Of a stretch of 26,972 nt of DNA, positions 21,786-26,972 are shown piece after piece. A program made the position numbers and the translations under genes. Under the pieces are notes generated by a model. The model did no database searches, was not told the DNA's origin, and worked only from the letters and a program-made list of their open reading frames with translations. This stretch comes from a virus. The DNA lies in the IMG/VR virus record IMGVR_UViG_3300009514_000579, positions 1 through 26,972 of that record, one strand, 5' to 3'. Numbering within the stretch: position 1 is the stretch's first letter; every line of letters begins with the position of its first letter.

Positions 21786-22649
21786 TTATGGTGGTGGCGC
21801 ATCCCATGTTTGCAAGTTCAAACTTAAATGTTTAATAGTTCCAATCCAATGTACTGTTTTACCAGAACGACCAGTTATTCTTAATCTAGCTACCCCGCTG
21901 ACATAATCAATAGTAGCATCATGTGTACTGCTTGCAGAAAACTCTTTTGATAATTCTTCAGCTTCCTCAGAATCAGTTCCACCATTCCAAATTTTATACA
22001 ACAATTTAAATGCACTTGGCTCATTATCATCACCTGTGGCAATTAAATTCGCCTCTACCAAATAAGCAAACCCTTCTTCTACTGTAAAAGAATCCAAAGT
22101 CCCTTCATTCGCATCAGTTGTTGCCGACAATACAGGTTCCCTAAACACCCAACCTCTAGTTGTTCTGGTTCCATCTGTCATATCAGATGCTTGAATAATC
22201 TCACCAGCCGATAAAGTCAACGGTTTTGAATTTGTACCAGATACATCTAATTTAAATCCATTTAAATCGAGATTAGTGCTCTGTACTAGGGTTCCACCTA
22301 AAATAACAGTGTCTGATCCAGATAACGATAAACCATTTCCTGTAGCGGAAATCCCACCACCCGCACCAGCAGGTAAATTCAAATATGTTGTTGCTGATAT
22401 TATACCAGAAGCCAAACTGGTAGCCGAAACTTCGGCAAAGGTCTTGTGATCTGTTGCAACTTGCGCTCCTGATAATAGCATTTGATTGGTATCATCAGAA
22501 TAATCATAATATCCGCTTGTAATTAAATCTCTATGAACTTGTTTATGAGAATCAGTAGCAAACCCCTTTTGACCTGGGATAATCCCCCCCGCCTTCAACA
22601 GAGCTTCCGTTTTATGAACCCTTTGTATATCTGCGCTTGTTACTGCCAT
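21786..22649 (-). CDS. Fibre- or baseplate-associated structural protein
   Basis: A 287-residue protein of three visible parts. Residues 1-45 (MAVTSADIQRVHKTEALLKA) are helical and may anchor it. The middle is Gly/Ser/Thr-rich with alternating strands (GGGISATGNGLSLSGSDTVI, LGGTLVQSTNLDLNGFKLDV). The C-terminal 110 residues form a separate globular region (FTVEEGFAYLVEANLIATG ... RLRITGRSGKTVHWIGTIKH). No named family is recognised. The position between a baseplate-like gene and a fibre gene, and its own late promoter 19 nt upstream, support a virion role. Confidence 0.65.
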   Translation of the reverse strand: MAVTSADIQRVHKTEALLKAGGIIPGQKGFATDSHKQVHRDLITSGYYDYSDDTNQMLLSGAQVATDHKTFAEVSATSLASGIISATTYLNLPAGAGGGISATGNGLSLSGSDTVILGGTLVQSTNLDLNGFKLDVSGTNSKPLTLSAGEIIQASDMTDGTRTTRGWVFREPVLSATTDANEGTLDSFTVEEGFAYLVEANLIATGDDNEPSAFKLLYKIWNGGTDSEEAEELSKEFSASSTHDATIDYVSGVARLRITGRSGKTVHWIGTIKHLSLNLQTWDAPPP

Positions 22650-22668
22650 GTGTTCTCCTATTTATTAT

Positions 22669-22676
22669 TATTTATA
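22669..22676 (-). promoter_or_regulatory. T4-type late promoter box upstream of the 287-residue structural gene
   Basis: A perfect TATAAATA on the minus strand, directly next to the stop codon of the preceding gene and 19 nt before the ATG at 22649. AGGAG follows it in the leader. Confidence 0.8.
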
Positions 22677-23942
22677 TTACGGCCCATCTTCCACAATCAG
22701 GTCACCCGCCTCACCAGATTCAATATAAATATCAGGAGCAGACCCAGATTCAACAAATAATGTTTGTGCAACATCACCAGAACCACTTAACAGTATCACA
22801 GGCATAATTAGAGCACCAGAACCATCATGACCCTTTTGACCCGTACCTGATAATGTTATTTCTGGCATAATTAGAGCACCAGAACCATCATGACCCTTTT
22901 GACCCGTACCCGCAACAACTACAAAACCAGTATCTAAATCTCCTGTTCCAGTAGGATCAACAGGAATTGGTGGAAAATCTTCATTAAAAGCCCACACAAC
23001 CTTTTCCATATGATAAGAATCCATTCTTACATATATAGTTTCCAAGGTTTGCTGAAATATAACCTGTATAGTATCAAATACATCATTAATCGGTCTAATT
23101 GATTCCACTGCTTTAACAATATTATCAATATCTTCAATCCATGTTGCAGGTGTTCTATTTGCATTCACCCTTACTATAAAGTGTGGAGTAGGAAACCAGT
23201 GTTCAGGAAGTTGGCCAACAGATGATGTTGTTGTATCATTTGGATCTTCCTCTCTCCAAAAAGAAGGATCATTACCATATCCACTTAATTCGGGATGATT
23301 TGTACTTGAAGATAATTTATCTGTAGTCCATCTATATATTAAATCACCAACCAATCCAAAAGAATAAAACAATACCTTTACAGCATTTCTAGTTGATTTT
23401 ATTTGATACCAGTTAGGAAGATTACTGACAACAAATCGTAAATATTGATTGGTTTCATCACTAATAGAAACAGCACTGGTTAAATCCGTTATGTTGCTTC
23501 TATGAACATTAACATTATATCCCATGAAATTTGCTATTCTCTGGATAAATTCAATATCAACCAGATTAGGGTTTTTCAAATCTGCTATTCGTTTAGCCTT
23601 TTCCAATATTGAAATTTTATGTGCAGGATTGTCAATAGCCGATGTTGCAGAAACCGTTCCATATCCGTCTGGATTGGCAGAAGTTACTATATTCCCCGCT
23701 GATGTTGTTTGATATTGAAAGTATGTTTTATTACCATCAGCATCCGTAGTCCAATTTTCTAATGTACCTGTTGCTGAAATTTCATGATAATACAACTCAT
23801 TTAGGAAATCTTCAAATAATCCAATAAAATCACCAACTTCAGATTGCTCTAAATGATCAGGCAGGAACTTCTTTAACTTTATTTCCTTGCCTTCTGGCTG
23901 TCTTAATGATGATTGTAATTCATTTTTTGGTTCATGTGGCAT
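22677..23942 (-). CDS. Baseplate/tail protein, tail-protein-I-like, with C-terminal peptide repeat
   Basis: A 421-residue protein. Residues 15-60 (KLKKFLPDHLEQSEVGDFIG, LFEDFLNELYY) and 100-310 (LKNPNLVDIEFIQRIANFMG, NLPNWYQIKSTRNAVKVLFY, HFIVRV, IRPINDVFD) resemble phage tail protein I and related wedge proteins that link baseplate to fibres. The C-terminal 85 residues differ in style: two exact copies of GTGQKGHDGSGALIMP at 345-360 and 366-381, then Gly/Ser/Asp-rich strands ending ESGEAGDLIVEDGP. The start at 23942 has GAGGTT upstream. It follows the gp6 gene by 16 nt, which fits a baseplate role. The exact T4 counterpart is uncertain. Confidence 0.7.
   Translation of the reverse strand: MPHEPKNELQSSLRQPEGKEIKLKKFLPDHLEQSEVGDFIGLFEDFLNELYYHEISATGTLENWTTDADGNKTYFQYQTTSAGNIVTSANPDGYGTVSATSAIDNPAHKISILEKAKRIADLKNPNLVDIEFIQRIANFMGYNVNVHRSNITDLTSAVSISDETNQYLRFVVSNLPNWYQIKSTRNAVKVLFYSFGLVGDLIYRWTTDKLSSSTNHPELSGYGNDPSFWREEDPNDTTTSSVGQLPEHWFPTPHFIVRVNANRTPATWIEDIDNIVKAVESIRPINDVFDTIQVIFQQTLETIYVRMDSYHMEKVVWAFNEDFPPIPVDPTGTGDLDTGFVVVAGTGQKGHDGSGALIMPEITLSGTGQKGHDGSGALIMPVILLSGSGDVAQTLFVESGSAPDIYIESGEAGDLIVEDGP
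22801..22910 (-). repeat. Perfect 47-bp tandem repeat inside a baseplate gene
   Basis: Positions 22801-22847 and 22864-22910 are identical over 47 bases, at a period of 63 bases (21 codons). The flanking bases between copies differ. The repeat keeps the reading frame and encodes two copies of GTGQKGHDGSGALIMP. Identity at the DNA level, including third codon positions, points to a recent duplication or ongoing recombination. Confidence 0.95.
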
Positions 23943-23958
23943 ATTTAATCAACCTCAA

Positions 23959-26391
23959 TTATGTTGCAAATTGATAACTTAAATCAACTTCCACCTGTGC
24001 TATTTCATTATTTAATGAATAATTAGTAATATTACCCTCCGAATCAATCATAGCCGTTCTAATAACTCCCACCAAATCATTATGTAATTTAAAAGTAAAG
24101 TTTTTGAAAAATTGAGTTTCCCCCCACGCATTCGCACCAACGTCAACCACACCAGAAGTAGTAACATTATCATAAATACCTTTCATTAATATTTGGTAAA
24201 AAGTCTTTTCATTTATACTACCCACCACATAATGAGCCTTATCTTCAAATTGATATGCACTTGAAGATCCACCAGTATGTGGGTTGTTCCAAATACCCTT
24301 TGGTGTTGTTCCCGATGTACCTAATGTTACTGCTGATGTTACTGATTCTTCAAATATGTGAAAAAGACCCGATGTACTTAAAGATGTTGAATCATGTATT
24401 CTAGCATATCCCGCACTAGTCAGATAATCATATATCTGCGTATTAATAATAGATTCTAATTGGGCTTGATTACTGGCATCTGTTGAAGATGCAATATCCT
24501 GATCCGCACTCAATGTTGTTATTAGCTTTTCAGAAACAACAGGCTCAAAATATATATTTGAATTTATAACTTCTGTTTCCCCTTGAATAATATCAGTAAT
24601 ATTTGACTTATCTATATTAATATTAAAATCTGCTATATCATCCAAATATTCATATATTTTATTATTAACCTTTTTAGAAATCAGACTTCTATCTTCCAAT
24701 TTTCCTATGGTTACTCTACCTTTTAATTTAAACTTTTGAACAATAGGCGATATGTATATATGTTTAACTGTCATTTGTGCCCTAGCATCCAGCTTATCAT
24801 ACATTTCTGAAATAGGATGATCGGGATTCAATACTCTAAAATCTGAAACCCTTTTCACTTCTGGTTGAGGTGATTCCTTAACCATGACATTAAAATACGC
24901 TTGTTCAGGATACCCATCTGCTGATACAATACCCGCCGATGTTTCGGCGATTGTTGAAAAATCCGATTCTTCTTCTAAAAAGGCTTCATGTAATTCTTCA
25001 TCATTTAAATTTCTAGCAGGTTGATCTATAGGAAATTTATATAATGATCCCAATGGACTAAAAAAAGCCACATTGAAAAACCTAAAATTTGCCAATTGAT
25101 TTCTACCTGTAATTTCTTCCTGTTCACCCCAAGCTAAAGCATTTTTAATTTCTCCACCCGTTGCACCAATTGTTTGTGTTTTTAAATACGCAACATAATC
25201 TGCTTTGGTTACCAGCCTATCCAGTGAAAAGAATAATTTTGGGGAATTTAATTTAATAGAATCAATTGATTCTAAATCAGAACCGTTTGCAATGTTTCTA
25301 GTAAATTTAAATGTAATATTACTAGTAATATCAACATTATCACTCGTTTTAAATGTATTCGGAGAAACAACATCAACCCCAATGATGCCTGTTTGGTTTG
25401 CTTTCTTTCCTTCAGTTTGTAAATACTGAATATAAACATTTTGGTCTGATGAATTAAGACCTTTGGTGGCAAATATATCATCACCAAAAAGAATATTAAT
25501 TCCTTCTTCTTGGTTAGTTTGTAATAATACTCTTTTAGGAATCGTTGAATCATCGGGATTCAAAATATTCGGATCAATTAAGGTTTTCCTATCAATTGTG
25601 TAAAGCGTGTTAAACGCATTTACTTGATTTAATCCTATTCCTAACTTAGTTAAGTTTTCATCCAAATTCACTTCACCAGTTACCTTATTAAAAGCAACAT
25701 CTTCATTTCCATAATAGTTACTGAATTTTGGATCTTCGATTTTATAACTTTGAAACAGTTTTCCTACCTGACTGTTGACCGAACCTAATATTGCCTCAAC
25801 CTCAATCGAACCTTGCATAATTTCAATATCCAATAACAAACTAGGATCAACATCACCATTAACATCTACCAATATTTCATCATCACTAGCAGAAGTTTTA
25901 ACAGCAAATTCTATCACCTTTTCATATTCAGGGTTTCCCACTTGAGCGGAATCTGCTGATGTAAAGGTATATGTATATGAATTTTTTAAAATAAAAGGCA
26001 AACCCAATGATGTAAAATTAGTAATATGTTTTTGAAAAGTTACAGTATCACCAGTTGCTATTGCAGGTAACGGGCCTTTTAATATGATACTAACTGCTGA
26101 TTCTGCTGGTACTGGTCTGCGTGGCACATACCCCAATATCTTTGAAAGGGCTATCACCGAACTTTTTAATCTTGCAGTATCGAAATAGTTTTCCTCCGCT
26201 ACTCTCTCTATGTAGTAGTTTGATAAATCTGTGGTTCCTGCAAATAAATCTAAAATAGTTTGGGCGATAGCCGAATCTCTAAAGTTCTCAAATCTAGGAT
26301 CTCTATTCACATAATTTTGTATCTGATTTCTAATTCCATCATAATCCAGTGATGTAAAATTAAGTGGATTTTTCTTTTTATTATTTGCCAT
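23959..26391 (-). CDS. 6: Baseplate wedge protein gp6 (baseplate J-like)
   Basis: An 810-residue protein. Its first 120 residues (NPLNFTSLDYDGIRNQIQNY, FRDSAIAQTILDLFAGTTDL, YFDTARLKSSVIALSKILGY) show the N-terminal pattern of T4-like gp6, which dimerises and builds the wedge frame that holds the fibres. FSLDRLVTKADYVAYLKTQT and the later ISPIVQKFKLKGRVTIGKLE fit the baseplate J-type core. It is longer than T4 gp6 (660). One apparent expansion is a Ser/Thr/Ala-rich stretch near residues 625-720 (STDASNQAQ ... HTGGSSSAYQFED), similar in composition to the fibre genes. A late promoter box lies 24 nt before the ATG, with AGGG about 9 nt upstream. Confidence 0.87.
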   Translation of the reverse strand: MANNKKKNPLNFTSLDYDGIRNQIQNYVNRDPRFENFRDSAIAQTILDLFAGTTDLSNYYIERVAEENYFDTARLKSSVIALSKILGYVPRRPVPAESAVSIILKGPLPAIATGDTVTFQKHITNFTSLGLPFILKNSYTYTFTSADSAQVGNPEYEKVIEFAVKTSASDDEILVDVNGDVDPSLLLDIEIMQGSIEVEAILGSVNSQVGKLFQSYKIEDPKFSNYYGNEDVAFNKVTGEVNLDENLTKLGIGLNQVNAFNTLYTIDRKTLIDPNILNPDDSTIPKRVLLQTNQEEGINILFGDDIFATKGLNSSDQNVYIQYLQTEGKKANQTGIIGVDVVSPNTFKTSDNVDITSNITFKFTRNIANGSDLESIDSIKLNSPKLFFSLDRLVTKADYVAYLKTQTIGATGGEIKNALAWGEQEEITGRNQLANFRFFNVAFFSPLGSLYKFPIDQPARNLNDEELHEAFLEEESDFSTIAETSAGIVSADGYPEQAYFNVMVKESPQPEVKRVSDFRVLNPDHPISEMYDKLDARAQMTVKHIYISPIVQKFKLKGRVTIGKLEDRSLISKKVNNKIYEYLDDIADFNINIDKSNITDIIQGETEVINSNIYFEPVVSEKLITTLSADQDIASSTDASNQAQLESIINTQIYDYLTSAGYARIHDSTSLSTSGLFHIFEESVTSAVTLGTSGTTPKGIWNNPHTGGSSSAYQFEDKAHYVVGSINEKTFYQILMKGIYDNVTTSGVVDVGANAWGETQFFKNFTFKLHNDLVGVIRTAMIDSEGNITNYSLNNEIAQVEVDLSYQFAT

Positions 26392-26415
26392 TCATATTTC
26401 CCTTAAATTTTTAAG

Positions 26416-26423
26416 TATTTATA
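26416..26423 (-). promoter_or_regulatory. T4-type late promoter box upstream of gp6
   Basis: A perfect TATAAATA on the minus strand in the 32-nt gap before gp6, 24 nt from its ATG. Confidence 0.8.
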
Positions 26424-26972
26424 TTAAAACTTCAATATATCATCAACACTAACCCCATCACTATTAAATTTGGGATTTTGAAGTCTAGCCCGTAGTGCAT
26501 TAATTCTTATTCTTAACTCTGCCTCTTTATTCAACGCAGAGTTTAATAATTTATCTGCCTTTACACCCCAACCAGATCCTTGTCTGGTAATCAATAGTTT
26601 GTCTGAGAAATCCTGTTGAGCGTTAATTGAAGATTGAACAAAATTACATGTTGCGAATCCGCAATCTAAAAATTTATCCAACCCCTCCATTTGTCTCAAA
26701 AACGGCGCAATCGTATTAAAATACTTCTGGATAGCTTCATCTATTTTATTGATACCCAACTGTTCCAGTAAATCATCTAATTCATCTTGGATCTGATTCA
26801 AATAATCATCAATAAACTGATCCAATATCCCCCTCAAAGTCAGCTTACATACATATGTCTCCCACAATTCAAAATTACCTCCCCTGATTTGATCCCTGAT
26901 AGCAGAAGGTATCCCCTGTACATATACAGGATCGTTGCCATCTTCAGGAAAAAGAGACTCGAATATTGCCTT
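26424..26972 (-). CDS. Partial gene upstream of gp6, probable baseplate/virion protein
   Basis: The frame stays open to the right edge of the window, giving at least 182 residues of a longer protein whose start is outside. The visible part starts KAIFESLFPEDGNDPVYVQG and continues through IPSAIRDQIRGGNFELWETY, then a helical, acidic region (LDQFIDDYLNQIQDELDDLL) and a region with Cys (LDCGFATCNF). An internal TTG at 26867 is not a credible start because upstream codons remain in frame and protein-like. I do not recognise the family. Its position directly before gp6 suggests a tail or baseplate component. Confidence 0.65.
   Translation of the reverse strand, partial: KAIFESLFPEDGNDPVYVQGIPSAIRDQIRGGNFELWETYVCKLTLRGILDQFIDDYLNQIQDELDDLLEQLGINKIDEAIQKYFNTIAPFLRQMEGLDKFLDCGFATCNFVQSSINAQQDFSDKLLITRQGSGWGVKADKLLNSALNKEAELRIRINALRARLQNPKFNSDGVSVDDILKF

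Noticed and set aside
22801-22910. Two identical 47-bp units that could suggest a CRISPR array
   Set aside because: Only two copies, separated by 16 bases, in frame inside a long coding sequence; no leader and no cas genes.
26424-26867. Complete 147-residue gene starting at a TTG at 26867
   Set aside because: The frame continues open and protein-like to the right edge of the window, so the gene is partial and starts outside.

Overview
The window is an AT-rich stretch of a T4-like myovirus (contractile-tailed, lytic-type phage). Every supported gene lies on the minus strand, so transcription runs from right to left. The phage assignment rests on a clear RegA translational repressor (20-415), a gp6/baseplate-J-type wedge protein (23959-26391), a gp19-like tail tube protein (786-1319), fibre proteins, and five perfect T4-type late promoter boxes (TATAAATA) placed 19-42 nt upstream of start codons. 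The host cannot be named from the sequence. A Gram-negative, probably aquatic host is an inference from the phage type and the lipopolysaccharide-like sugar genes. No integrase, transposase, rRNA, tRNA or CRISPR was seen.

Layout in transcription order (right to left). (1) 26972-18521 is a structural block: a partial gene running off the right edge, baseplate wedge gp6, a baseplate/tail-protein-I-like protein with a perfect 47-bp repeat, three fibre or structural proteins, and a DUF1617-like coiled-coil protein. (2) 18452-1344 is an insertion of about 17 kb holding some 20 tightly packed, mostly overlapping carbohydrate genes. (3) 1319-1 returns to phage core genes: tail tube, a small lipoprotein, RegA, and the first codons of a further gene.

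The carbohydrate block is the remarkable part. One set of genes points to a 3,6-dideoxysugar. It has a ColD-type PLP/PMP dehydratase in which the catalytic Lys is His, a fucose-synthase/ColC homologue with all catalytic residues, and a GT10 (fucosyltransferase-type) transferase. Together these fit GDP-L-colitose made from GDP-4-keto-6-deoxymannose and its transfer; GDP-mannose 4,6-dehydratase is absent here. A second set points to a nonulosonic (sialic-acid-like) acid: a NeuB condensing enzyme without the usual C-terminal SAF domain, a CMP-nonulosonate cytidylyltransferase, a PtmA-like SDR, a TIM-barrel sugar isomerase, a small HAD phosphatase, a cupin, a class III aminotransferase, and a MptE/GT42-like protein that is a candidate nonulosonate transferase. 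Tailoring and assembly genes are two methyltransferases, a sulfotransferase, a B12-type radical SAM enzyme, a VOC-fold protein, an epimerase/dehydratase and four more glycosyltransferases. Two short genes lie between larger ones: a 56-aa ribbon-helix-helix-like protein with a TTG start, and a 28-aa peptide.

My interpretation is that the phage carries a nearly self-contained late-expressed pathway for building a charged, dideoxysugar-containing glycan. It sits between fibre and tail-tube genes. Whether the glycan decorates the virion or remodels the host surface cannot be decided from sequence alone. There is no stretch longer than about 300 bases without a gene.
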